Positions 22,857-30,890 of a DNA stretch of 64,000 nucleotides are shown here, one piece after another. This DNA is from Rhizobiaceae bacterium (GTDB taxonomy: Bacteria; Pseudomonadota; Alphaproteobacteria; Rhizobiales; Rhizobiaceae), in NCBI GenBank assembly GCA_025698895.1, contig JAILWO010000001.1, positions 655,001-719,000 of the forward strand. Direction: 5' to 3'. The position numbers were made by a program, and so were the translations under genes. A model generated the notes under the pieces. It was given only the letters and a program-made list of their open reading frames with translations. It did not search any database and had not been told where the DNA came from. Each line of letters opens with the position of its first letter. Position 1 is the first letter of the stretch.

Positions 22857-23159
22857 ATGAGCGACAGGTATCTGGGCGCACCTGTTTATGTGAAAGACGG
22901 TGTCGGCTTGGTCCGCGAAATCACCACGCTCGCAGACGCATTCGACTTCATGGGTGAGTGGCCGGAGAGCCGGCGCGGGACGATCTACCACACAGCGTTG
23001 AGAGCCCTGCGTGCGGCGCACGACAAGCACCTCCCGATGCATGCCGCCCGAAACGCTCTCGAAGGGTTTGCCAGATCCGCCCGGATTCTCGAGACCGGGC
23101 CAGTCGTTCCGGCTTGGATGACGGGCAAGATGCCAGACAGGGATGGCGCCCCGCGATAG
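22857..23159 (+). CDS. DUF982 domain protein
   Basis: The 100-residue protein starts at an ATG (22857) after AGGGAGG. It has the DUF982 layout common in Rhizobiales: an N-terminal strand pair (APVYVKDGVGLVREITTLADA), the WPESRRG box near residue 39, then a helix ending in FARSARIL. DUF982 proteins are small, often multicopy and on mobile DNA, with no known activity. It is divergent from the hypothetical gene to its left and convergent with the Rnk-type genes. Confidence 0.8.
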   Translation: MSDRYLGAPVYVKDGVGLVREITTLADAFDFMGEWPESRRGTIYHTALRALRAAHDKHLPMHAARNALEGFARSARILETGPVVPAWMTGKMPDRDGAPR

Positions 23160-23245
23160 CGGCGCGAATCCTTGGAAAGCAGCGCCCTGGCCGAGGCCGG
23201 GGCGCAAGCCTTGCCAATGGGTCACACCTCCTGGCGGCGTTCCCG

Positions 23246-23773
23246 TTAAGCCGCGGAGGGGCCCGGATCGTCGCTGCCGGCCGACGGGGACAAGGCCGGC
23301 TTGCCGAACCCGCCACCGATCACCCCAAGCATCGGCCGCCGCAATGGCTTGACCGTGCTTTCCCGGCTTTCCTTTTCGCGCCGTGCGGCCTCGGGCTGGT
23401 AGTGCACCTTCTCCAGCCGTATCCGTTCCCTGGCGCCCGCCGCGTTTATGAACTCGAACTCCTCGCCCTCGGCAAGCCCGAGCAGCGCCAGGCCTCTCGG
23501 CGTGGTGACAGGCAGGAACATGCCGACCGGCGACGCCATGGCGGTGTGGGAAATCACCCGCGTGTCCGCCTCGCGTCCGTGGACGCTGTAGCTCACCCGG
23601 CTGCTCATCGTGACCACGTTGCCGGGCACAGCGCCGAGGAGCGTCACGACGGCTGATCCGATCTTCCTGTCGAGGATCGGAGCCAGCGGATCATCATCTC
23701 CGAGGCAGCGGTCGCGCATCACCTCGAGAATCGTGAAGTCCTTGGTGGTGAGGATGAAGGTTTCAGTAGACAT
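23246..23773 (-). CDS. Rnk/GreA-type regulator with C-terminal extension
   Basis: This 175-residue protein starts at 23773, behind GGAG. It contains a GreA/GreB C-terminal-like (FKBP-like) domain in residues about 50-125. RVSYSVHG leads to SVGMFLPVTTPRGLALLGLAEGEEF-type strands, the part of Rnk and Gre factors that contacts the RNA polymerase secondary channel. A charged, proline-rich tail of 45 residues is unusual for Rnk. A second Rnk-like gene lies 145 bases upstream on the same strand. It may modulate transcription or NTP pools; the acidic coiled-coil tip of GreA is not evident. Confidence 0.75.
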   Translation of the reverse strand: MSTETFILTTKDFTILEVMRDRCLGDDDPLAPILDRKIGSAVVTLLGAVPGNVVTMSSRVSYSVHGREADTRVISHTAMASPVGMFLPVTTPRGLALLGLAEGEEFEFINAAGARERIRLEKVHYQPEAARREKESRESTVKPLRRPMLGVIGGGFGKPALSPSAGSDDPGPSAA

Positions 23774-23918
23774 AGCAGATCTCCGACGCTCCGATTGGAA
23801 GCGGCTCTGTTGAAAGGACGTGGAGAATCCCCTGGCCGCGTGAGGCGGCGCAGGGGCTGCTATCCTGCGATTAGGCAACCTCCGAAAAGCGAGAGGCGGC
23901 AAGGCGCCGGACGTCTTG

Positions 23919-24368
23919 TCACGGTGCGGCCTGCAGGTCGCCAGCTTCGATCGGTATGGAAGCGCGTTCTGGGAAACCGACGCTTTCCACGGTCAGGCGA
24001 TGAACGCGTCCGTCGCGGGCGGTCCAGTCCATCGACTGCCCTGCCGACAGACCGATGAGCGCCGCTCCGATCGGGGTCATGACCGACACCTTGCCTTTGG
24101 CGATATCCGCCTCGCCGGGATAGACCAACGTCACTCGCCGGTCCTCGCCGAGATCGGTGGTGAAGCGCAGGCTCGATCCCATGCGGACGACGTCGGGCCC
24201 GATCTTCTCGTCCGCCATGACGCGCGCGCGGTCGAGTTCGGCTTGAAGTTCGTCGGCGAGAGCCGGGCTGCGCGCCGCAAGGGCTCCAGCCAGACCCGAC
24301 AAACGCTCGTGATCGGAACGCGTCATCTTGATAGCCGGCTTACGCCTGCTCGAAGTGGTGGTGGCCAT
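23919..24368 (-). CDS. rnk: Nucleoside diphosphate kinase regulator-like (Rnk/GreA family)
   Basis: About 149 residues from the ATG at 24368, which follows GAGGAGG; an ATG 7 codons upstream is less well placed. An N-terminal helical hairpin (MTRSDHERLSGLAGALAARS, then ALADELQAELDRARVM) leads into the Gre/Rnk C-terminal domain, with MGSSLRFTTD, RRVTLVYPGEAD, KVSVMTPIGAALIGLSAG and MDWTARDG. This matches Rnk, which acts on RNA polymerase in the same way as GreA. The gene symbol is given by family, not by proven function. Confidence 0.8.
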   Translation of the reverse strand: MATTTSSRRKPAIKMTRSDHERLSGLAGALAARSPALADELQAELDRARVMADEKIGPDVVRMGSSLRFTTDLGEDRRVTLVYPGEADIAKGKVSVMTPIGAALIGLSAGQSMDWTARDGRVHRLTVESVGFPERASIPIEAGDLQAAP

Positions 24369-24706
24369 CGGGGCCTCCTCATGATGCATGGACCTGATGT
24401 GGGCTTCCGCCCCGCACGACCCGGAATTTCTGTTTGAGCTTTAAGTGTCGCGTGCTGAGCCTGAGATTACCCCGCAACGGGGAACTGACTTTTGCCCCTC
24501 GGTCGGGGCGCGACGCGACCGACCAGGGGCTAATTGCCCGCGATGGGACAGACCCGCTTCAAGACAGATGAGTGGTGGGTGTTCATGCCCGAGAACGGGG
24601 AAGTTTCATAGGGAATGTCAAGCGCCCCGCATGCAGGATCCCCGCGCAGAGGAAAATATGTTGTCGGAGCCGGCTCATTGAGAAACGCGAATACGGGGGA
24701 ACCCGC
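24369..24706. other. Intergenic region upstream of the 24759 gene
   Basis: Between the rnk-like gene and the strong promoter at 24707 I see no credible gene. Short frames exist but have no ribosome binding sites. The region carries the leftward promoter of the rnk-like gene, whose elements I could not fix. Confidence 0.4.
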
Positions 24707-24748
24707 TTGACATATCGTCACGTTACATCTATAGTAGCGTGACGATAT
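24707..24748 (+). promoter_or_regulatory. Near-consensus sigma-70 promoter inside an 11-bp inverted repeat
   Basis: A -35 TTGACA (24707-24712) and a -10 TATAGT (24730-24735) are exactly 17 bases apart. A perfect inverted repeat overlaps them: ATATCGTCACG at 24712-24722 and CGTGACGATAT at 24738-24748. The -10 box lies in its 15-base centre. Transcription would start near 24742, within the right arm, giving a leader of only about 17 bases to the ATG at 24759. A repressor bound here would block the promoter completely. Repeat and hexamers are seen directly; the regulator is unknown. Confidence 0.75.
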
Positions 24749-24758
24749 GGAGTTACCC

Positions 24759-25238
24759 ATGAAACCAAAAACCGATGCCGAGCGAGCGAAGGCTTACCGG
24801 GAACGCAAGAAGCTCCGTGACGCCGGATTGCTCCCGCAACCGGAGAAGCGCGAACCACTTGAGATCCCGCGCACTATGAGCCTGTCAGAGTTCATCCAGG
24901 CCCGCGGCGAAGAGCTGATCGAAGCTTTCGAATGGCTCAAGGATTACGGCCTTCCGGTCGAACAGTTTCATACAGCGGAGCACAAAGCACAGGAGATAGA
25001 ATGGACACATAACCTGATCCGCGACTTGGACATCGCGCTCTCCACCGTCACCAGCACCTTGAGCAACTATTGGCTCACCGAGATCGACCGTGAAATCGAA
25101 CGGCTTAAGTCTGACGAGTTGGACGTCCCGGCGAAGCGGGAGGATGCGCTATCGAAGATCGTCCGGCTCACGGACATGCGGAAGAGCCTCGAACGGACCT
25201 ACCGCCTTACGCTTCAGAACTTCGAACCTGAAGAGTGA
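24759..25238 (+). CDS. Hypothetical protein under strong repressible promoter
   Basis: This 159-residue protein starts at ATG 24759, six bases after GGAG; an ATG at 24747 overlaps the operator and lacks a site. The N-terminus is strongly basic (TDAERAKAYRERKKLRDAG), a common start in small phage and island DNA-binding proteins. The remainder is charged and helical, with coiled-coil potential in EIDREIERLKSDELDVPAKR. It may bind its own operator, but no helix-turn-helix is obvious. The next genes follow after 89 bases and may share the promoter. Confidence 0.65.
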   Translation: MKPKTDAERAKAYRERKKLRDAGLLPQPEKREPLEIPRTMSLSEFIQARGEELIEAFEWLKDYGLPVEQFHTAEHKAQEIEWTHNLIRDLDIALSTVTSTLSNYWLTEIDREIERLKSDELDVPAKREDALSKIVRLTDMRKSLERTYRLTLQNFEPEE

Positions 25239-25327
25239 AAAAAGGGAACGGCTAAGCTCAGCGACCAAACCTCGCTTGGCCGTCCCGCAATCGAAATTCC
25301 CGCATCTGACAAACAGAGGAGATTTCA

Positions 25328-25861
25328 ATGTCAGAGAATAGCATGGCACCTACGTTGCTTCAATCGATGGCGGACCTTCGAGAAGCCCTTGAGCATCATG
25401 CCGAGTGGCGCTTCCACAAGGCCGAAGAATACCCGGAAGACGCGCGCAACCGGAAAGCTGCAAGGATCGCTGGTCGTCTCGCCGGAGAGATAGAGACGGG
25501 TCACTACAGCAATCAGCTGGCTTCAGCTTACCATGCACTATACCAAGCCAGGGACGTAACATATACTGCGATGGAGTTCGAGCGCGAAGCTATCAGAGGC
25601 TTGGGCTTCCGCACCTACTTCGACTCAGTTGATGACCTTCTGGAGGCGATCACCGATCAGGCCAGAATTGTTCTGTCGGACAGCTTCGCGTTGCGAGGCC
25701 AGCTCGGGTCGACGCAGGAATCTCGCGGGTCAACTATCGTCGATTTCAGCGATCACGAAGCGAGCGACGGGACGAGCGACAACCGTCTGACAAACGTGCT
25801 CGTCTCGAAGGACGTCGGGTGCCGTCGGATCGCAGGCGACCGCAAGGGAGGCTCAGCATGA
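25328..25861 (+). CDS. Hypothetical protein of the small island operon
   Basis: The 177-residue protein has an ATG preceded by AGAGGAG. It is helical and charged for the first 115 residues (SMADLREALEHHAEWRFHKAE, then MEFEREAIRGLGF), with a polar, probably disordered tail from residue 130. No family is recognised. It overlaps the next gene by four bases (GCATGA) and lies 89 bases after the 24759 gene. It probably belongs to one transcript with the two genes that follow. Confidence 0.65.
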   Translation: MSENSMAPTLLQSMADLREALEHHAEWRFHKAEEYPEDARNRKAARIAGRLAGEIETGHYSNQLASAYHALYQARDVTYTAMEFEREAIRGLGFRTYFDSVDDLLEAITDQARIVLSDSFALRGQLGSTQESRGSTIVDFSDHEASDGTSDNRLTNVLVSKDVGCRRIAGDRKGGSA

Positions 25862-26100
25862 ACCGCCTTCCCTCAGCGGATCAGTTCGCCAAACTCGGCA
25901 CCAATCAAGCAGCGGTGCTAGAGTGGCATCTTCGGCAGATCCAAGATGAGATTGTCGGCCTGAAGGACGGCTACATTTGGACAACCAACGGGCTGACGAA
26001 GGCACGGGCTCTTCGGAACGCGCGGCGGCGGCTCAAACGGCTTGAAAAGCTCGCCCCGAGTTCGGCTATTGATAGGAGGCCGCATGACCATCTCACCTGA
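25858..26100 (+). CDS. Small basic hypothetical protein
   Basis: The 80-residue protein starts at 25858 after GGGAGG, overlapping the previous stop. An amphipathic helix pair (QAAVLEWHLRQIQDEIVGLK) is followed by a very basic stretch (KARALRNARRRLKRLEKL) that could bind nucleic acid. No family is recognised. The next gene begins inside its last codons, so the three genes 25328-26314 appear translationally coupled. Confidence 0.6.
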   Translation: MNRLPSADQFAKLGTNQAAVLEWHLRQIQDEIVGLKDGYIWTTNGLTKARALRNARRRLKRLEKLAPSSAIDRRPHDHLT

Positions 26101-26314
26101 GCTTCCCGCTCATTTGAAAGGCGCCAGCGCCCAACACGATCGCAAATTGGCGACCGGCATCATTCCCCTTGAATTGGGATTGTCGGCTGATGAGGCGCGC
26201 ATGGCCCTAATCTACGATGTTGCGGTCATGATCAGCGAAGCTGTCACCGGGCCGGGAATCCATGTAATGGAGCTGGCGGAGATGATTGTGGAAACGGTGC
26301 AGGAAGAGGGCTAG
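26084..26314 (+). CDS. Small hypothetical protein, end of island operon
   Basis: The 76-residue protein has an ATG at 26084 after AGGAGG, overlapping the preceding gene by 17 bases. It is mainly helical, with GIIPLELGLSADEARMALIY and a C-terminal acidic helix (MELAEMIVETVQEEG). No family is recognised. A strong hairpin terminator follows 27 bases after its stop, which closes the operon. Confidence 0.6.
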   Translation: MTISPELPAHLKGASAQHDRKLATGIIPLELGLSADEARMALIYDVAVMISEAVTGPGIHVMELAEMIVETVQEEG

Positions 26315-26341
26315 CCGCTCGATCTTCGCCGAACCAAAAAC

Positions 26342-26369
26342 AAGCCCGCCGACTCTCCCCGGCGGGCTT
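26342..26369. terminator. Probable bidirectional intrinsic terminator
   Basis: AAGCCCGCC (26342-26350) pairs with GGCGGGCTT (26361-26369) around a 10-base loop. On the minus strand the stem is followed by GTTTTTGG, and on the plus strand by a pyrimidine-rich CTTCTTCG. It sits between the convergent small operon and the lipoprotein gene and can serve both. Confidence 0.7.
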
Positions 26370-26435
26370 CTTCGTCCTAGTTTAGTTGACCAATTGCCGC
26401 CTAGATCGTTAGCCAGCAGCACTAAGTCTTCATTA

Positions 26436-26822
26436 TCAGTTGCACCGGGTCGTCACGGTATTGCCGATCTTTGTTGACGTGCATCGAAGAGAGGATGAGC
26501 TACGACGTGATGATGCCTTTGCTGCGGCGATCAACGCATCTCGATCGGGATCATAGCAGCGATCTTCAGGCTCTCCGCGCCGCACCAAAGCATCGGCAAT
26601 ATGCCGTCTGACGGCAACTGTGGCAGGCTTTGCTGCCGCCTTATCCCAGTGCATGCACAACTCAAAAGTTCGCTGCGCATCATAATAAGCAACGATATCA
26701 GGTCGTGGAGCGGTTTGATGCCATGCTGGACTTCCTCTGACGCCCAAAGCCACACCACCGTCCGACGTAGAGGAACATCCTATAAGTGCGACAGATATGG
26801 CCAGAGCAATGAATAGTCTCAC
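26436..26822 (-). CDS. Small lipoprotein
   Basis: The 128-residue protein starts at a GTG (26822) after GGGGGAAGG. It has a short signal peptide (VRLFIALAISVA) and a lipobox LIGC, with the lipidated Cys at residue 16. The mature part is polar, with two cysteines (ELCMHW, EDRCYD) and a serine-rich, basic tail ending RCN. Such proteins are tethered to a membrane facing the periplasm. No family is recognised. It stands next to a decayed sunset-domain gene on the same strand. Confidence 0.7.
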   Translation of the reverse strand: MRLFIALAISVALIGCSSTSDGGVALGVRGSPAWHQTAPRPDIVAYYDAQRTFELCMHWDKAAAKPATVAVRRHIADALVRRGEPEDRCYDPDRDALIAAAKASSRRSSSSLRCTSTKIGNTVTTRCN

Positions 26823-26904
26823 CAGCCTTCCCCCAAATTGAGGGCAAAAGGTCTCTTGTGCCCGAAGATCTGTCAAGAGCGATGAAGTATTGTCCTGTTC
26901 GAAC

Positions 26905-27180
26905 CCATGACGGTCGCCAATCTGCTCGCCTCGCATCGGTCTCCGACCAAATCCTCCGCTCTCCGTGCTCAGGTCAGATCCGTGTCTCGCTGTAATGTTT
27001 TTGCCCGGGATGCGGTAGACGCGTGCGCCCCTTGAGGCTGACATTGCCTTGGATGTTGCATCCCGGCCCGGGTAGCATGGTGCCTATGGTCCATGCCAAC
27101 AGCGCTGAAGTTGTCGAACGTGTAGCCGATGCCTGCCACGCCGCCCAGCAACAGCCGAACTGGTGTGGCAGCAGGGAAGT
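26905..27180 (-). pseudogene. Decayed secreted sunset-domain gene
   Basis: Read leftward from about 27180, one frame gives VRLLLGGVAGIGYTFDNFSA. Another then gives GCNIQGNVSLKG, a third ARVYRIPGK, and a further shift KHYSETRI, a stop and PEHGERRIWSETDARRADWR. Placed end to end these reproduce the sunset module seen intact in the nuclease at 17138-18133 (CRIKGNIN, YHIPGQPHY, GERWFCSETEARSAGWR). At least two frameshifts and one in-frame stop break it. The bounds are approximate. Confidence 0.65.
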
Positions 27181-27357
27181 TCTGCGTTGGACGGGATAGT
27201 GCCGACGTATGCTGCTATATTCTGCGCACCGTTCATTTCGCTCGGCAAACCGATCATTCGAATCTTACCTGTCGCAGCGAGAACATAACAGGAACAAATT
27301 CCTTGACAGTCTCTCCCCGTTGGGCTTCGATCCGGCGGTCAATGTGGAGTGACGACA

Positions 27358-27567
27358 ATGACGGAACCTGCCAAGACGCGGGAGGGCGAAGCCATGCCCG
27401 ATCTTGCTATTGACGATGTGCTGATCCGGTTCGACGGCGATCACCATGCCGCTCTTGTCGCAGCGCTGTCGGACATCGCGCATTTGCGGCGGGAGCTACA
27501 GTTTGCGAGTCTGGCGATGAGCTATGGCTTCGCGCGGGGCTGGAGACCCTCGATACTGGGGCGATGA
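27358..27567 (+). CDS. Small hypothetical protein, first of a tiny-gene run
   Basis: The 69-residue protein has an ATG at 27358 eight bases after GGAG. It is acidic in the middle (DLAIDDVLIRFDGDHHAALV) and ends with a helical region. No family is recognised. Its stop overlaps the next ATG (ATGA), the first of several tight junctions among four very short genes up to 28017. Confidence 0.5.
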   Translation: MTEPAKTREGEAMPDLAIDDVLIRFDGDHHAALVAALSDIAHLRRELQFASLAMSYGFARGWRPSILGR

Positions 27568-27686
27568 AGCACCTTGCGCCACCGTCGCGGCATCGAACTT
27601 GTTCCCGAGCAAGTCCTGACCTCAACGCTGACGATCTCGTTGTCACGCTTCGCCCCGGATGGCGATTATCGTTCCGTCCGGTTTGA
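27564..27686 (+). CDS. Possible 40-residue overlapping ORF
   Basis: The ATG at 27564 overlaps the preceding stop as ATGA, and the frame ends at 27686, one base before the next start. The tail SPDLNADDLVVTLRPGW looks protein-like. No independent ribosome binding site is evident, so it would depend on translational coupling. No family is recognised. Confidence 0.35.
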   Translation: MKHLAPPSRHRTCSRASPDLNADDLVVTLRPGWRLSFRPV

Positions 27687-27687
27687 C

Positions 27688-27882
27688 ATGATTCCGGCAT
27701 GGTGGGTGCTTGGTGCTGCCTGCCTCAAATGCAAACATTGTGGCGAAGTCGACCGTTGGGAAATCCAGCGTCAGCACGGGCGCGCCGCGCTGTTGTCGGT
27801 CGTCGGTAGTAAGCTACGCTGCACCCGGTGCAATTCGATCGACCGCAGCCTGTTCGTCGCCTATGCCAAATGCGGACGGTGA
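27688..27882 (+). CDS. Small zinc-ribbon-like protein
   Basis: The 64-residue protein starts at an ATG (27688) directly after the preceding stop. An in-frame TTG at 27574 gives a longer alternative overlapping the 27564 frame. Two CxxC pairs (CLKCKHC near residue 12 and CTRC near 46) suggest one zinc-binding site. A basic stretch lies between them. The fold resembles small zinc ribbons of mobile elements; the specific role is unknown. Confidence 0.5.
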   Translation: MIPAWWVLGAACLKCKHCGEVDRWEIQRQHGRAALLSVVGSKLRCTRCNSIDRSLFVAYAKCGR

Positions 27883-27900
27883 ATCAGGATGGAGGCTAGC

Positions 27901-28017
27901 ATGCCCGGCGACAAATGGCCCGATGAAACCCCGCCCGCCGGCTGGAGCGGGCGGATCGCCATCCTCGGAATCGTGGTGATCGTGCTCACCATGTCCCTCG
28001 GCTGGATGTTGATCTAG
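27901..28017 (+). CDS. 38-residue single-span membrane peptide
   Basis: The ATG at 27901 follows GGAGG by five bases. The peptide has a polar 16-residue head (PGDKWPDETPPAGWSG) and one hydrophobic span (IAILGIVVIVLTMSLGW), then stops. It lies 18 bases after the zinc-ribbon-like gene. The strong ribosome site and clear topology make a real small membrane protein likely; the function is unknown. Confidence 0.55.
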   Translation: MPGDKWPDETPPAGWSGRIAILGIVVIVLTMSLGWMLI

Positions 28018-28362
28018 GACGCTACAAAATCCACAACGTCGCTTGCTACAAAGCGCAACCCACAATAGCATATAACTAATTGATTATTACGCATAATTCT
28101 CTCTCGGCGAATCCCCCCCTCTCCGCCACAAGCATGCGGGTCCATACCGGGGACATGCCGGATACCCGCAGAGATCGTTTCACCTTTTCCGGTGAACGGT
28201 CCCGCGGTGACGCAGTGCGGCCGGCTTTCGCATGAACAGACGCGTGGGCATTAATTCAGCGCAGAGGTGAGAAACTCCGCGCTTCCTTCAGGCCCTGCCG
28301 AGCCGCTCGAAGCGGGAGCCGAGGCTCCCGCCAGGACGCGCGAAACATGAACATGTCGGGCA
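28018..28362. other. Island-core boundary region with a GC-rich palindrome
   Basis: No gene is seen in these 345 bases. The left part is AT-rich (attattacgcataattc around 28080). The right part contains GCGGGAGCC-GA-GGCTCCCGC (28312-28331), a near-perfect palindrome 31 bases beyond the mmsA stop that may act as a transcription stop, though no T-tract follows. The change of composition marks the passage to core genes. Confidence 0.45.
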
Positions 28363-29859
28363 TCAGTTCATTGTCGGGATGACGAACTCCGCGCCTTCCT
28401 TGACGCCCGACGGCCAGCGCGAGGTGATCGTCTTGGTCTTGGTGTAGAAGCGGAACGCGTCCGGTCCGTGCTGGTTCAAATCGCCGAAGGACGATGCCTT
28501 CCAGCCGCCGAAGGTGTAGTAGGCGATCGGAACCGGAATCGGCACATTGATGCCAACCATGCCGACCTGGACACGAGCGGCGAAATCGCGGGCGGCATCG
28601 CCATCGCGGGTGAAGATGGCGACGCCGTTACCGAACTCATGCTCGTTGGGCAGGCGCAATGCCTCCTCGTAATTGGCCGCGCGGACGACCGACAGCACCG
28701 GGCCGAAAATCTCCTCCTTGTAGATTTTCATGTCCGGCTTCACGTCGTCGAACAGACAGCCGCCCATGTAATAGCCGTCCTCGTAGCCCTGCATGGTGAA
28801 GCCGCGTCCGTCCACGACCAGCTTCGCGCCTTCCTTCACGCCCAGGTCGACGTAACCCTTCACGCGCTCCAGGGCCTGCTTCGTCACCAGCGGGCCATAG
28901 TCAGCGGTCGGATCGGTCGACGGTCCCACTTTAAGACTTTCCACGCGCGGAATGAGCTTCTCCACCAGCCGGTCGGCGGTTTCCTGGCCGACGGGCACCG
29001 CGACCGAAACCGCCATGCAGCGCTCGCCGGCCGAGCCGTAGCCCGCCCCGATCAGCGCATCGACCGTCTGGTCCATATCGGCGTCGGGCATGATGATCAT
29101 GTGGTTCTTGGCGCCGCCGAAGCACTGCGCGCGCTTGCCCGTGGCCGTGGCGCGGCTGTAGATATACTGCGCAATCGGCGTTGATCCCACGAAACCGATC
29201 GCCTTGACGTCGGGATCGTCCAGAATGGCGTCGACCGCCTCCTTGTCGCCATTGATCACATTGAGCACCCCTTCGGGCAGCCCGGCCTCGATAAACAGTT
29301 CCGCGATGCGCATCGGCACGCCCGGGTCGCGCTCGGACGGCTTGAGCACGAAAGCGTTTCCGGCCGCGATCGCCGGGGCGATCTTCCACAGCGGGATCAT
29401 GGCGGGGAAGTTGAAAGGCGTGATGCCGGCGACCACGCCGAGCGGCTGGCGCATCGAATAGACATCGATGCCGGGTCCCGCCCCTTCCGTGTATTCGCCC
29501 TTCATCAGGTGCGGCGCGCCGATGCAGACCTCGACAACCTCCAGACCGCGCTGGATATCGCCCTTGGCGTCAGGGATCGTCTTGCCGTGCTCACGCGCGA
29601 GCAGTTCGGCGAGCTCGTCATACTCCTTATGCACGAGGTCGAGGAACTTCATCAGCACGCGAACCCGGCGCTGCGGATTGGTCGCGCCCCATGCGACCTG
29701 CGCCGCCTTGGCGTTCTCGACCGCCTTGCGAACTTCATCTGCCGAAGCAAGCGCCACCCGGCCGCGGACCGTACCGTCCATGGGTTGCATGACATCGGCG
29801 GTCCGGCCGCTGGTGCCGGCGACGCGCTTGCCGCCGATGAAGTGTCCGACCTGTTCCAT
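28363..29859 (-). CDS. mmsA: Methylmalonate-semialdehyde dehydrogenase
   Basis: The 498-residue CoA-acylating aldehyde dehydrogenase starts at ATG 29859 after GGGAG. It oxidises methylmalonate or malonate semialdehyde to propionyl- or acetyl-CoA in valine, thymine and inositol breakdown. Visible features are PFNFPAMIPLW in the cofactor region, GFVGSTPIAQYIYSRA near the NAD site, the catalytic Cys in GSAGERCMAVS, and the C-terminal FTRDGDAARDF and PVPIAYYTFGGWK blocks. A LysR regulator is divergent 139 bases away and probably controls it. The length is normal for MmsA. Confidence 0.93.
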   Translation of the reverse strand: MEQVGHFIGGKRVAGTSGRTADVMQPMDGTVRGRVALASADEVRKAVENAKAAQVAWGATNPQRRVRVLMKFLDLVHKEYDELAELLAREHGKTIPDAKGDIQRGLEVVEVCIGAPHLMKGEYTEGAGPGIDVYSMRQPLGVVAGITPFNFPAMIPLWKIAPAIAAGNAFVLKPSERDPGVPMRIAELFIEAGLPEGVLNVINGDKEAVDAILDDPDVKAIGFVGSTPIAQYIYSRATATGKRAQCFGGAKNHMIIMPDADMDQTVDALIGAGYGSAGERCMAVSVAVPVGQETADRLVEKLIPRVESLKVGPSTDPTADYGPLVTKQALERVKGYVDLGVKEGAKLVVDGRGFTMQGYEDGYYMGGCLFDDVKPDMKIYKEEIFGPVLSVVRAANYEEALRLPNEHEFGNGVAIFTRDGDAARDFAARVQVGMVGINVPIPVPIAYYTFGGWKASSFGDLNQHGPDAFRFYTKTKTITSRWPSGVKEGAEFVIPTMN

Positions 29860-29998
29860 TGTTTCTCTCCCTGATCGACGGGTTTTGGCCACTGTCGCGC
29901 CACCGGCCATCAAAATCAACGCGATGCGCACCAAAACCGTTGTGCGACACTTGATGGAATTGCGATGATCGGCATTAATTCGTGCAAAGGGAGGCGAC

Positions 29999-30880
29999 AT
30001 GAACTGGGACGATCTGCGCATCTTTCTGGCCGTTGCCCGTGCCGGTCAGATTCTCGGCGCCGCCAAGCGCCTCGGGTTGAACCACGCGACCGTGTCGCGA
30101 CGCGTCGCCGCGCTCGAGGAGGATCTGCACGCCAGACTGTTCCACCGGCTCACAACCGGGATGACACTGACGCCGGCCGGCGAGGCCTTCCAATCCGTCG
30201 CCGAGCGCATGGAGAACGAAATCATCGCCGCCCGTGCGGACCTCGAATCCGAAGGCGACGAGATCACGGGAACCGTGCGCATCGGCGCGCCCGACGGCTT
30301 CGGCGTCGCCTTCCTGGCGGCACGGCTGGGTGAACTGACACGACGCCATCCCGGGCTGGCCATACAACTCGTGCCGGTGCCGCGTTCATTCTCCCTGTCT
30401 CGCCGGGAAGCCGACATCGCGATCACGGTGGAACGCCCCGAGGAAGGCCGGCTCGTCGCGGCCAAGCTGGTGGATTATTCGCTGGGCCTCTACGCTTCGA
30501 AGCAATACGTCGCCGAGCACGGTTCTCCCGCCAATGCCGCCGAACTCGAGTCCCATCCGCTGGTCGGCTATGTCGAGGATCTGGTCATGTCGCGCACGCT
30601 GGACTATGCCGGCGAGTTCCTGCCCGGCTGGACATCGTCCTTTTCGGTGTCCTCGGCGCTGGGCCAGGTAGAGGCCGTGCGATCGGGCGCCGGCATCGGC
30701 ATATTGCATACATTCATAGCGCGCACGCTGCCGGATCTGGTGGCAGTCGAGGCAGCAAGACCGATCCGCCGCGCCTATTGGCTGGTCTATCATGAGTCAG
30801 TCCGCCCTCTGAGGCGGATTCAGGTCGTTTCGGCCTTCATCGGCGAGATCGTCGAGCGGGACCGCGCCATTTTCGTCTAG
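29999..30880 (+). CDS. LysR-family regulator, divergent from mmsA
   Basis: The 293-residue protein starts after AAAGGGAGG. An N-terminal winged helix-turn-helix (residues 5-60: LRIFLAVARAGQILGAAKRL, NHATVSRRVAALEE) is followed by a periplasmic-binding-like effector domain (VRIGAPDGFGVAF and onward). The divergent position next to mmsA is the classic LysR arrangement and suggests control of valine or semialdehyde catabolism. No clear T-N11-A operator stood out in the shared 139-base region. Confidence 0.9.
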   Translation: MNWDDLRIFLAVARAGQILGAAKRLGLNHATVSRRVAALEEDLHARLFHRLTTGMTLTPAGEAFQSVAERMENEIIAARADLESEGDEITGTVRIGAPDGFGVAFLAARLGELTRRHPGLAIQLVPVPRSFSLSRREADIAITVERPEEGRLVAAKLVDYSLGLYASKQYVAEHGSPANAAELESHPLVGYVEDLVMSRTLDYAGEFLPGWTSSFSVSSALGQVEAVRSGAGIGILHTFIARTLPDLVAVEAARPIRRAYWLVYHESVRPLRRIQVVSAFIGEIVERDRAIFV

Positions 30881-30890
30881 AGTACGAAAT

